NCBI GenBank assembly: GCA_037178975.1
Contig: JASJZH010000003.1
Span: 7,316,001 to 7,380,000 of the forward strand
Reading direction: 5' to 3'
Source: Oscheius tipulae
Taxonomy: Eukaryota > Nematoda > Chromadorea > Rhabditida > Rhabditidae
Length of the DNA stretch: 64,000 bases
Below are positions 30,985 to 42,751 of the stretch, in pieces. Position numbers and translations under genes: made by a program. Every line of letters begins with the position of its first letter. Position 1 is the first letter of the stretch. The notes beneath the pieces are model-generated. The model was not told where the DNA came from. It did not search any database and worked only from the letters and a program-made list of their open reading frames with translations.

Positions 30985-33900
30985 TTACATGAGGCGGCAG
31001 CATCTGCGCTTCTTCTTCTGCTGCTCCGGATCGCGGTAGGTGAGCCGATTGTAGACGGGCGGTTGATCGACGGACAAGTTGAGCGAGGACGCTGGCTGGA
31101 GGACGGAGCAGATCGGCGCCTGGGCCTGAATTGGTGTCTTTTCCGGCGAGATGAAGCTCCAGTAGCGTTCGGGGGCCTAGAAAAAAAAGACAGGCTCTGG
31201 AAAAGAAACAGTCAGTTTTTTTAGCCAAAAAGCCCTCGTCCGGTCTCTAGAGTCCGATTTCTGCTATCCGGAAGATCTGCTTTTTTAAAAAGCGCACCAT
31301 TCGGTCTGGATTTGCTTAACCTGTCAATTTACTTAGAATTTAGTGTCTAATTGGCCAACCCTGCTCCCGTACTATCTTCTTTTTTACTCCCTTCTACAGT
31401 ATTCTCTTGTTTTCCAGTACTTTTATGTCTCACGAACGATGTTTCCTAGTAGTCCCTGAGTCTAATTGATTCCCAGTAATTACTTAGTGTTTTGAATTCG
31501 GAAGGTATAGTTAGGAAAGGGAACTCTGTTACGAACCACTCTAATTAGGAATAGAATTTGAATAGACTATACAATTAACTAGTTTCTACGGTAAGCTCAA
31601 ACTGTCGCCCGTGTATCGTAAAGAAAACAAGCTACGTACCTGCTTCTGAATAAGCGGTTGCATATCCTCCTCTTTTTGTTTTATCGAAGCATAGCGCGCC
31701 TCGGGCGTCATCTGAAAGCCGATTTCTGTTGTCGGAGCACTGGCCAGCTGGGGATGGTTGTAGGGATGCGGCTCTTCAAGGCCCGTAATCTGGAACCATT
31801 TTGTACAAAAAATAAGAGAAGTAACTGACTCTGAAAATGCGAAGATGTGTTCCCTGCAGCACGAAGCCGGCCACCGGGATATCGTAGTCGCCCCAGAGAT
31901 AAATATTGCCGGAATTCGAGGCGACGGTGAGACGTGGCTCGATCAGGTCGCAGGGCATCTCGTTCTCCTGGATCATCTCCCATTCGAAGCTGTTCCCAGC
32001 CGTCTTCAGCAGCCAGTAGTCACGAAGACGCGTCACGTTGCCGGTGTATTCGTTGACACACTCGCCACCGGCCATCACCAGACCCTCTGGAAAAAATGAA
32101 GATAAATAAGTGTAGCTGACATAGAGAATTTCAGAGACCTCTTGACATTTGGACACCTTCAAAATAGATTTTTGGCGTCTTCAACAGTGTCAGGGGAAAG
32201 GCTATACGGATTGATTGGCTATATAGTGTCTCTAGCCTGGTTCTAGTCAAATTGCCTGTTTTGGGTGCTGTGCTCAAAAGTGTAGATTGGAGAAGCTATA
32301 AAGTCTTTGTGACCCAGAAAAACATTGAAAAGCCGTTTCCAAACATCTCTGGACGTTTCTTCAGTTGTTTGTTAAATTGAAGACTGCTACCACGAACGCA
32401 GAGCAAGAAGATCAGTGAAGCTATTTGACCCGAAACTTCATGACACAGACAACAAATTGGTCGGTAATCGCTAAAGAATGTTTTTTATGAGCAGCTCGGT
32501 GTTTGGAAATACTATAGCCTCTACTGTTAGCTAGAGTATCCCTGAGCGATTCGGTGTCTTTCACGTGCAACCTCACAATTGCAGGAACAAGCATCAATGC
32601 ATCTCGACTTGGCTTCGAAAAAAGGAAAGAAAGAAAGCCTAAAACCCACTTTTGACCGAGTCAATGGCACATTCCTTTCTCGGACACGGAAAGCTATTCT
32701 GCATTTTCGGGTCCGGACGGCACATGTGGGTCGAGATTTGGCCGGGCTGGTCCAAGCTGATCACATGGACTCGGCTCCAGTCCAGCAGGCCGTCGGTGTG
32801 GGCTGAGAGAAGGATCACTTTACTGCAATTTGAAGCGATTTCTAGACAAACGTGGTTTAAAAACGAACCCGTTATTGAGGAAGCCGTCGTAGAAATGGCT
32901 CAAGTCGGCCCCGGGGACTGAATAATAGCCGGCTTCGGTCGGCATCTGGGCCATGCAGTCAATGCGGTAGACGTGCATTCCCGGTCCGGCTAGGACGACG
33001 ATTTCCGGCGCGTCCTCTCTCAAACTGCAGATGTACTCGCCGCCGATCGGTATGGGCTCGATGAGGAGGCTGCGACTCTCGGCCACGTACTTTCCGTCGT
33101 GAGTCATGTCCAGACGATAGATGTGGAGCTGAAATTGGCTTTTTTGCTGACGAACAAAATTTCATCTCTGAAGAATGGCAGGATGTGATTATGAAAAACT
33201 GGCCGCCGTTTACCAACAGCCTAGCAGTTAGCACACCAGTCTATGGGAAAAACACCGTAAAATTAGGTAGCCTGCACTTTTGAAGCACTACAGTCTACAA
33301 GAGCATCCACCCAGCGGAATTCCCCACAAAATACTCTCATAAAGCCTCACCTTGTTCTGTTGATAGTTGTGATTGAATTCGTCGGTGACGAGGATGAGAC
33401 TGCTGCCGCCCTGCGGGCTCGGGCACTTCAGACTGAATAAGAACTTCAATGTGCCTAGAATTTCGAAGTTTCCAGACATAATGACGAATTTACCAGCATG
33501 ACGAAGAGGAATGAGGCCGGCAAAGCTGTGTGCCTCGACGTTGAAGAGGGCCAGCCCGGGCTCGCCTTTGCGATAATGTCCACTGCAAGATTTCAGCTCA
33601 TTCAGGTTCAGCAAAAAAATAGAATGAAAATTGCAAACACCCACGTTGTTCCGCACTCCTCATCAGCGGCCGGGTCATATAGGAAGTAGAGCACCTTCTG
33701 GTCGAACGATTCTTGGACATCCTGAAAGAGCGCGTTTCTCCAGTGCTCTGAAAGTTATTTTGCAGGGTATTGTTTGAAATTGTTAGAGAAAAGTGGCGTA
33801 AAACTTACTGAATTGATGCTCCAAGTAGTGCACCTGCTCTCCCCAGGGAAATGTGATGTCGGTGGTTTTTATCATCTGAAAACACGTTGAGCATGTTTGT

Positions 33901-34560
33901 AAATGAAAGAAGAACATCATAAAAGTGTATGGAGACAGGAAGAACAGGGACAACTTGGTGAAAAACTGCCCAGGTTGAGCAACAAGAGCACAGCTTTTTT
34001 ACTCGCAATAACAACAGAATTATGACTACTTTTTTGATGGTAGAGCTTCTATTAGGTTGTCTATAGTTTCGACAATAAACAAACTGAACAAGCATACTGG
34101 GAATATGGATGCGATCGAAATACAAAGAGGGTAAACTCATTTTGAGGACTTTTTTTGTCTTTTTGAGATGGAAAATCAGCACCCTAGTTTCTCTTTTTGC
34201 TTAGTTGTATTTAGAGCTCTTTTTAATAAACGATAGCCGGAAATCGACTCAAAAGAAAAACGAAAATCCGCTGCCAAATGTTAAAGGGACCATACGGGAC
34301 AAAATTAGTTGATCTCAAACGATAGATCTCCTCGAGCTGATTCTGAATACATAAAAATATAGGTCGAAAATTCTGTTTTCGAAATACAATCAGATGAATG
34401 CGCACAGACTACTTCGATGGGGAAAGCTAGGAAGAACGATGACAAAAAAAAAACGAGGGAAAGGGCACAATTTTGTATTTTTGAACTTCCGCACAGTTCT
34501 ACGCGGGCACATTTTGCTTACAGCAATCAGTAACTTCTTCTCAAAATCCTTCGTCACCAT
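30985..34560 (-). CDS. Kelch-like beta-propeller protein with CaaX-type tail
   Basis: Protein of kelch-like beta-propeller type; I cannot name it further. Blocks from about 33875 down are firm: DITFPWGEQVHYLEHQF, DPAADEECGTTGHYRKGEPG, SSLILVTDEFNHNYQQNK, LHIYRLDMTHDGKYVAES, GEYICSLREDAPEIVVLAGP, HVYRIDCMAQMPTEAGYY, HTDGLLDWSRVH, then GLVMAGGECVNEYTGNVTRL followed by DYW..., which has the kelch spacing (GG, later YW and W), and GNIYLWGDYDIPVAGFVLQG. The last exon (about 31175-30985) ends KKKRRCCRLM. A polybasic stretch plus Cys-Cys-x-x-Met is a plausible farnesylation and palmitoylation signal, so it may be membrane-attached. Candidate 5' exons (MVTKDFEKKLLIA at 34560-34522; a block at about 34343-34290) are less sure, and the link to 33875 is not in phase in my model. 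Confidence 0.65.
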
Positions 34561-34783
34561 TTTCCCCTTTTTCCTTTCTTTTTGCTTAAACCAGACGTTT
34601 CCCTCGGTTCGATTACGAAAAAAACTGATGGAGCTCGTAGAATAGAGCAAAAAATAAAAATAAACTTCAGAAGCATGAAATGAATGCGTACAAGTCCTAA
34701 CTCTCCAACTTGATAAATCGTTTCTTTATTTTTCTTCTCTTTTATCGTTCTTTCACACCACAAAACATTTTGTAGCGATCAAG

Positions 34784-37032
34784 ATGTCTTCACCTGAAAA
34801 TTCCGATTCAGAACTGATCGAAAGTGATGGTAGCAGTGGAGAAGGTCAACAGGAAGCTGATACAAATAGTTTGTTAAACTTATTCCTCATCGTAGCATGT
34901 GTTCAGAGAAGAACGGCCACGAGTGTACCATTTGTGGCTTCAGATTCCAGTTAAAAAAGAGCTTCATCTGTCATATGAATATCCACAATAGTGAGTACTC
35001 TTCCCCTTGTTTCTTCATCGCGGTTTCAGGAAAGTTCCCCTGTTCAGATTGTGGACAGCTCTACGGACGTGAGGATGATCTGAAGCGGCACAGACGCACT
35101 CATGCACAATTTTGTCCAAATTGTCACCGTTCCTTCTTCTCTCTACGTACTCATGCACATTCCTGTCCCAAAAAGAAGAAGTCGAAGTTGCAGGAAGAAC
35201 CCAAATCGTTCCTCAAGGCTATCAAAACGTTTCCATTCAAATGCGAGACGTGTGACGCACAATATTCGGCTATGAAAAGCCTTCGGGAACATCGAAATGT
35301 CCATACGGGTTTGTCTTGTCTCCTATTTTTAATAATCCGCTGGTTGCAGACAAGTTCAAGTGCGACACCTGCGAAAAATGTTGCAAGGGTCCTGCCGATC
35401 TCTCCCGGCACAAAATAATCCATACGACGCACGGGAAGAAGACACATTTCTGTCCAGACTGCTCTTATAGCGGTGGTAACAAAACGGCCATCATCCAACA
35501 TCAAAAAAAGTGTAAGGGAAAGGTAAGACCACAGATTGTCGAGCAACAGTGTTCTCCAACTTTTAGAAGTCGAGTCCCGGTCCTGTATCTGACAACGAAG
35601 AAAGCGCCCCTCCTGCTCGTGCTCAAATTCCTTGCCTATTTGTCGGCCAACCTCTTGTGAAAAAGGTCCGGACTGAAGAGGAGTACGAAGCCCTGATCAA
35701 GCAGATCAAGGAGGATTGTGATCGAAAGTTGGAGCAGCTGGAGAGGGCTTTTGAGAGCCGAATGAAGCACCAGAAGAACGAATTTGAGAAGAAAATCAAG
35801 CTGTTGAAATCTAATCCGAAAGAACAACAGGTTACACTAATTTTTTTGCCTATGCAACAAATGATTCAGAATCGAAAACGCAACCGCCTTGAAGATAGTG
35901 ATAATTCTGAAGACGAGGGACGGATTCATATAGTTGAAAAGCCGTTCAGCTGTCAGAAATGCGACTACAGCGCCTCAGACAAGTCTTCCCTCAGGCAACA
36001 TTTGCTGACGTGCAAGCGAGCGGTCAGTTCCATCATTTTTGGTAAAAGCTCGAATTTTAGAAGAAGAAGGTGAGGGTCAGCCCTTGCGGCGAAGCCGAAA
36101 CCTACGTGTCGTGGTCGTTCGCAGCTCCGCCGCCGCCCAGGGAGCCAGCTCACGACCACCTCCCCGCTCCAGATAAACTTTTCCAGCCGGATTGGACGGA
36201 CAACGGAAATCAGCCGAAAAGATTCGAAGACTACGATCCTGATTGTATGGAGGAGCCTCGGGCGTTTGACGTATGACCTGTTGTTACTGTCAATTTCATG
36301 GCATTCGTTTCAGACGAGTAGCTTCAAATTCGCCCGACTGACAATCGAAAAAACTAGATCGGAGTCGGATTTGCATGTCAAGATGGATCGAATGATGCAG
36401 GAAAATGAGAGGATCGGCCGAGCTCACCAGGAAGCTGTGGAGTCGGTTCTCAAGATGAGCGACAAATTCGATCAAGCACTTGAATTGCTCAAGCAACATC
36501 AGGTAACTTGTATTCCACGCTAGTGTGAAAAAAAAACCCTTCCAGAATAATCCCAGACCTCGTCGTCTCATCTCAAGCGCTTCTTCCGATGACGAATCGG
36601 ACGAGAACACGCCGCAAGATGGCCGTCCCAAGCACCGGAAGACTCGTCGCCAGCGAAAGAAGCTCATCTCGAAGAAGAAGGAACCCCAAGAGTTAGAAGG
36701 CGAATTCATCACCCCAATCAATTTCAATTTGGCTGAGCGATGTGCCTTCTGCTGGCAGAACGATCACAGCTCAGACGACTGCAGGTTCTTTTGTCATTTG
36801 GCTCACGAAAACAATCAATTTCAGCAATTATTCGAAAATGAAATGGCGCGTCGGAATCAAGAACTTTCGCATGTTATGCAGTCTTTGTCTGTGCTTCCAC
36901 CCCTCCAGAATATGCTTCCAACCGCCTACATGTCCTTACTGCCGCGATACCGATCATCACCCGGCCATTTGCCCTTCTGATGCTCATATGGCGTTTCTCG
37001 AACAGTTCGCCGCAGCAGCTAACGAGTCGTAA
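34784..37032 (+). CDS. C2H2 zinc-finger protein with Bel/Pao-gag-like knuckles
   Basis: Probable nuclear DNA/RNA-binding protein. About ten exons, each junction phase-checked from the start at 34784 to the stop at 37030. After an acidic start come C2H2 fingers: CTICGFRFQLKKSFICHMNIH, CSDCGQLYGREDDLKRHRRTH, a short CPNCHRSFFSLRTHAHSC, CETCDAQYSAMKSLREHRNVH, CDTCEKCCKGPADLSRHKIIH and CPDCSYSGGNKTAIIQHQKKC. A coiled coil follows (EEEYEALIKQIKEDCDRKLE onward), then one more finger, CQKCDYSASDKSSLRQHLLTC. Next come Pro-rich and charged regions, a second helical stretch, and a basic RHRK-type block. The last two exons give CAFCWQNDHSSDDC, LCSLCLCFHPSRIC and CPYCRDTDHHPAIC, three CCHC-like knuckles spaced as in Bel/Pao retrotransposon gag proteins. 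This is either domestication of a gag piece or convergence. Target unknown. Confidence 0.75.
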
Positions 37033-38013
37033 GATTGTCTACTGAAGTTGTTTTTTGCTGTTTGTGAAATAAAGTTCTATTTTTGCGCTGTCTTCCTCTC
37101 GCTGATACATTGTCTCTCGAACTGGATCCTGTAGTCTATCTAACCTCGTCCTTCTCGTCTTTATACTTTAGCCACTTTATGCAAATGTTTGTCCCCTTCA
37201 TTTTATCCTCATTGCTCACTTTTCTCCGTATTTCAACTGTCATATTCAGATAGGCTGATAACAGCAAATCGAGAAGAACACAAAGCGGTCTTTTTAAAAA
37301 TTATAATAAACTGAAGCATTTCATTCCTAACCAGTCAGAATTTAAATGCTTTGCCGAACCACTTATTTCTAAACATCTTCCAGAAGCAAACCTTCGGCAA
37401 AGATGTCTTCTTATAGTGGAGAACGGGGTCGACTACCATGCTCCGAGAATAGAAATATCGACGCTCTTTGCTTATGAAGTGGAGGCTGGAACAATAACTA
37501 CAGCTAAACAGTCTAAGGTTTCATGTCTCTCGATTGCATATGTGTGAAAAACCTCCCTCGAGAAAAATACTAGAAACCGCAACGGTTATGACCAACCTTC
37601 CTTCGTTCCTGTACACGAGAACGTGGGCTCGCGCGACAGGCAGGATATTCTTTTCAGATGTGCATCGGTAGATAGAGATTCAGAGGGACAGAGACATCGA
37701 AGCATAGAGACAGTTACGGTAGACTAATACAAATATGTACAGATAAAAAGACTCTTCTCCTCTAAGGTCATGTTGCTTTTCTCTTTAAGTAGTCTACCCA
37801 ACCAATATATTTGCACTCACTATCTCACCTCCTCTCTTTTGTCTTGAGACTAGGACCTGGGCTAGTCCCGAGCAACCCAGGTTCGAGCACACAGTCTATT
37901 CTGCTGTCGCTCAGTGAGCCAAGAAACAAATGTGTTTAATATCAATTGGAAGCAACGTGGATTGGAGATGTAACAAAATGATGAGGTCAATAGTGTGTTC
38001 GTGAATGGTTTGT
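37033..38013. repeat. Intergenic with composite dispersed repeat, copy 2
   Basis: After the zinc-finger gene's AATAAA (about 37066), module Y (GTCAGAATTTAAATGCTTTG) lies at about 37336-37415 and module X at about 37765-37893 (AAGTAGTCTACCCAACCAA, then GACCTGGGCTAGTCCCGAGC and a B box-like CCAGGTTCGAGCA). Both match 27.8-28.4 kb, with the order of the modules reversed. No gene is seen. Confidence 0.6.
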
Positions 38014-39084
38014 TCACCAATCGCCAACTTGGAGCTGATCAACGGACCAGTCTTCGAAGCTGCCATCGGGGAGGTAGCGTCGCACGATAATCGGAATCTT
38101 CTTGTATTTGAGCTCCTTACGAGCGATCTCCAGCGGATCTTGTTCTGGAAATAACTGTATTTAGAGATGAAAAAAGAGTTACCTCCTTCCAGTTCGACCA
38201 TGACCGGGGCTCCCATCGCAATCTGCAGGGCTCTAGTACCAAGAATGCGAGCTCGTTCGTACTTGGTCATGAAAGGAGTCGTGACGCGGTCCTGAGAGGC
38301 GGTTCCTTTGTCGGCCTGAAGCTGGTTTTTAGAGAGGTAGTGTCAACCCTTCCTATTAGCATATGGATGATGATTTTACTACGTTTACGGAGACATTTAC
38401 AACTGGCACTCAACTAGGTAGTACGATATAAAACGAGAGAAGATTGAGGCAGGAAAGATCCTCACATAAAAAACTTTTAGAAGAAAGAATTAGAAGAGAA
38501 TCGTGAGTTCCGGTCAATACTTTGCTTTTTACAAAACGATTCCTTGCCGGAAATGCTATGAGCTCACGTAGTCTGACAAATGCATACAGTACTAGCAGGA
38601 GATAGGCAGGTAACCAGCGCAATTGATCGAAAATAGGGATCTGTCACCGAACGTTGTTCGGAGCCACAAACCCCTTTTAGAACAGCAAATGGCTAGTAGT
38701 CAGACGACAAGTCAGTTTAAATTCAGAAAATATTGGACCTGAAATGGGTAACGGGGGTCAAAGACAAAGGTTGAAAGGGACAGAAGTAGGATGACAGGGA
38801 CAGTGCGAAATCTTGACAGATTGACAGGAAGTGTCGGGAACAGACAGAAACAAGAAGGAAGACTGGAACATATAGTCTCGACCAAAAGAGTCCTGGAGCA
38901 CAAACCTCCGTTCTGACGATCGAAACATCACGAAAACGCTTCTAGGAAAACCCACTTCAATCATCTCCACGCGCTCGTGTCCCTCATCATCTTCCGGCTG
39001 CTCGGGCATCTCGACGTCCTCGAGATCGTCATCGTTGCCGAAATCGTCGTCCATCTGCCCCTCGTAATCATCATCGTCGGCCAT
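38014..39084 (-). CDS. POLR2F: RNA polymerase common subunit RPB6 / RPABC2
   Basis: Small subunit shared by RNA polymerases I, II and III, needed for assembly. Exon 1 (39084 to about 38959) encodes the usual acidic start [19 protein letters not shown] long intron (about 640 bp) follows, then [20 protein letters not shown] with [20 protein letters not shown], the strongly conserved omega-like core. Last is [20 protein letters not shown] and [16 protein letters not shown], ending QVGDW at 38016. About 130 residues, as in other animals. Every core motif matches the family. The start is 151 bp after the UTP14 stop on the same strand, with a TTCAG acceptor 8 bp before the ATG, as in nematode operons. 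Confidence 0.95.
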
Positions 39085-39235
39085 TTCCGGGTCTGAATTC
39101 GGTTTAGACACGGTAATATCAAAAGTTGGAGATAACAAGGGCTATAACCCGATTGTTCAAAATAAAGGAATGAAAATGACTGCTTGTATAACAACAAAAC
39201 GATAACAAGAAACAACCAGATAACAAAATTGATCT

Positions 39236-41924
39236 CTAATATTCTTCTTGATCCATTTCGTGGATCTTCTTCTTGATAGCCTCGACCTTGTCGAGAGGCC
39301 GAATCGAACGTCCGCCTTGCGTTTTGACGGTCGGCTTGCAAAGGCTCTTCGTCACACTGACCGGATTCCAATCTTTGCCGATTGGCTGCTTGAGGACGGC
39401 TTGGAAGTCTTCGACGCGGGTGTAGGGGAATGGCAAGTTCCGGGGTTGCAGTTTTGACAGGTGCTGAAATTTTGATGATATTGGGCTTGTAAACTTCTAA
39501 GAAATATTTTAACTACAGTAGACAGAAAAAAATACTGTAAAGCAAGTTTAAAGAGTCGTGTCAACTTGGGCTCACCCAAACCCAAGGATGCGTATTTGCC
39601 AGGATATGTTATGCTCGTTTGGCCTCAAGCCTCGAAAAAGAAGCAGAGAAAGCATCATCACCTCATCGTCCTTCTCCCGAATAATGACGCCACTCTTGTT
39701 CTGATCGCGTCGTCTCTTCGCCTTAGCCTTGACGAGGAACTGTCTTCGTCTCTTTTTCTCTGTCATGCCCGGACCGACCCAGGCTCCCCAGCCCTGGAGC
39801 GTCAGATCGACATCTTTAGGCCGCTCGCCCTCCTCGACAAATTCCTTCTCCTCCTCGAAATCTCCAATGACATCGTCGTCTTTGAAGGCCTCGGCCACGA
39901 GACGCTCTTGATCCTCATCAAATTCGTCCATTCTGTCGATCAGATCCGCCGAGACCATGGACAAATTGCTCGTTTCCACCTAAAATTATAAATTCTCGAT
40001 GTTTGGAAAAGATTTCAAACCTGAAGGAAATGTTTGGGATCGAGAGAGATGTCGACTGCCAGCTCGGACTCCTTTTTCTCTTCTTCAGCCCGTCTCTTTT
40101 TCTTCTTCTTTGGCTCCTCTTTCGGCTTTTCGGCCTCCTTCAAGGCCTGAGCTTCCTGTCGAATCTTCTCCACCAGCCGCTGCTCGGCCTCGTCAAAAAT
40201 CGCGTCAATTTCTTTGGGAGCCTCCTCCGCCACAGGCTCTTTTCTCTTCATTCTCTTTGCCTTCTTCATGGGCGTCTTTTCTTCTGTCACGACCGGCTGT
40301 GTGTCCTCTTCGGCCGTCACGACAGTCCAATCGTCGTTCTCGTCGAACATCTTCTCTTGCTCATCGACCTGGAAATTCATTTTTTGCAGATAGTTGGTCA
40401 TTATTTAAGTTCAAATAACCCTTGGGCTGTTGGGGCAGGTTTGTAGCATGGCGGAGTCGGATAGAGTTCAAACAACGGAACCGAAGATGCCATGTTCGAT
40501 TCCCAGATATCACCCAAGTTTTGCCTTTTAGCGGATCACTTAAAAACCTGTGTAGGAGACCCATTGCGTTAGTTAGATTGGTCAGAATTTGCGCGCTAGA
40601 TTCAAACGGACTGATATCTGGGTTAGGAAACGAGTGAAAACTCACAGTTCCATCCTTCTTCATGCGTCCCCGAGCCATTTCGGCTCGTTTCTTTGCCCTC
40701 ATCTCAAAGAGGCGCTGTCGACTCTCGGTATCCTCGAAAGTTGGTCCGTCTTCGCTCTCTTCGGCTGTGGCTGCAGCCAGAGCGGCGCTCTTGATAATCT
40801 CGCCTATACTCTTTTCTGTCGCCTGCTCTTCGTCTGACTCTTCGTTGCTGTCAGACTCGAGCCCAACCTTGTTCTTCAGATCGCGACCGAGTCTGAAATC
40901 AAGAGAATCTTCAAAAACCGATAGGAAGGTACCTAAGGTTCTCCTCGAGGACCTTCTTGGCCGCAGGGTCCTGGCCAGCGTGTTTGACAATCGTCTGCTG
41001 GAACTTGCTTCGGGCATGATGCCGTAGCGAGCCTCTTTCCAGGACACGCATTGTCTCTAGCTCGGCCAGTTTGGCCTTTGCGGCCTCCGGATCACGGACC
41101 AGTAGCTCGTCGAATTCCTTGACCAGCTGTTTTCGTCTCTCCCTCTTCAGAATTCGGTGATATCTATGATTATGGGTGGTTTTGCGGACAAGAAGGAAAA
41201 AAACTGACCCTTTGGACTTGATCTTCTTGGCATAGCGGTACTTGGCCTCCCGGTAGCTGACCAGCGCTCTCATCTTCTGCATCTGGGCCAGCTTCTCCTT
41301 GGCTTCTTTCACGTCCATGGCCTTAATGATCTCCAGCTCGGCCTCGGTATAGACGGCGTCGTTTTTCAGATGATGCTTGCTGCTGTTCAACAGCGCCGCC
41401 ATCTCCTTCTCCATGTCTGTCTTTGGAACGAATCCGTCAGTCTTGTCGGCTGCTGTGTCGACGCCCAGTACGCGTTCCTGGTGAAGAGGGAAAACGAGCT
41501 GCTCCGAAAGACGATTCTGTTCCACGACATCGCGCCAAACACCAAGATCTTTTCTGAAATTCAACAGAATTTCGATGATATTATCAAACCCACTTCAACT
41601 CTACGAATCCTACTGCTCCCTGAATCCGCTCAAGCTCCTGACGATGTACGGGAGCGGCCAGCGTCTTTGAGCTTCCCGATTTTCGGGCTTCTTTCTTTTC
41701 GAGGGCGAGACTCTTCTTCACATCGCCGGCCACCTTTTTGACCGTCTTCAAGGAGCTCAAAAGTTCTTCGGAGCTGACCTTTGCCGTTGATTTTCGGACC
41801 TTCTTCTGGAAAACTCTTTTGAAAAGCTCAGGGCCGAAATACTAACCTTTTGTAATTTTCCCGTCGAAATAGTCTTGAGCAGCTCCCCGTGAGCGACATC
41901 GTCGATGTCCGAGCCATCTGACAT
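39236..41924 (-). CDS. UTP14: U3 snoRNP protein UTP14
   Basis: Small-subunit processome protein of the nucleolus, needed for 18S rRNA maturation; it activates the helicase Dhr1/DHX37. The start at 41924 gives MSDGSDIDDVAHGELLKTIS. Conserved blocks follow in order: HRQELERIQGAVGFVELK, VWRDVVEQNRLSEQLVFPL, GFVPKTDMEKEMAALL, MDVKEAKEKLAQMQKMRAL with SYREAKYRYAKKIKSK, a long basic coiled region, RMKKDGT, a charged central part, the signature GWGAWVGPG (the family's GWGSWxGxG), and the end RVEDFQAVLKQPIGKDWNPV with KSLCKPTV and RPLDKVEAI. It stops at 39238-39236. Introns are mostly 40-60 bp; one of about 230 bp (40408-40636) holds a tRNA-like repeat. RPB6 follows closely on the same strand. Confidence 0.93.
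40441..40515 (+). repeat. tRNA-like insertion E (Arg-ACG-like)
   Basis: TAGCATGGCGGAGTCGGATAG (A box), loop CAACGGA with ACG in the anticodon position, and GTTCGATTCCC (B box), in tRNA spacing. Stems are incomplete. It lies in a UTP14 intron, opposite in strand to that gene. Confidence 0.5.
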
Positions 41925-42751
41925 AGCTGAAAAAGGTGGGAATGAGCTTTATTTTGAAGGAAGAGATGTAAGAAACCGTTTTATCCGATAATTTGAGAGA
42001 AAAGGCTTGAGAGATAGGATAGAAAATTCAGTCCCTCTTTTGCAGCTGCGTATATACAGACTAGCTCGTGTCGATAAACACAATATTAGCCGTCAATAAG
42101 AATCGATTTTCAAGACAAAAAGATTCGGAACAAGATGGGGAACTAGCAAAGAGAAACGAAGAAGATAAAAGACGAAATTCGCTAACTTGAACAAGACTGG
42201 GCCTTCTTTTCCCCATTTTTTGGAGCTGGAGCGCGTTTCTCTGGCAGTCCTTTATACTTCAGTTCAAAAACGCCACTTTTTCGAAAGACTTTCCCAGCCA
42301 AAATCTACATCAAAACAAGAACATGAAGAAACGCAATTTTTAAACTGCATGCAGTTCCCTCGCCGATTCTGTACTGTCGATTTCATTCGGGCGGTAAAAC
42401 AAAAATGGGAAGTTAGTAAAATAAAGGAAAAAGTCAACTTGAAGCTTTCATCTTTTTCTGCAAAACTTCATCTGTAAAATCTCCCTTGAAAAAAGCTAAA
42501 CAAAAAAGTATAAGACTTTATTACTTAACAACTGGATACAATACTAAATGCACACACAAAGGTTAATAGGCATAATGCTACTTCCCGTATCTCTATTTGG
42601 GACACTTCTTCTTGTGGATTGAAAGCTCATAAAGTAGGACATTGGCTGAGATTTAGCGGCAATCGTGGGGGTGAAAATACTCTTGGACCCTGGGGAGATA
42701 GAAAAATGACTAGATAAAGGGCTAAAGCTACACGAAACGAGTGGGAAAATG
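41925..42751. other. Gap between LMBR1-like gene and UTP14
   Basis: About 830 bp with no coding block, RNA gene or repeat that I can support. It should contain the UTP14 promoter or trans-splice region. Confidence 0.35.
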
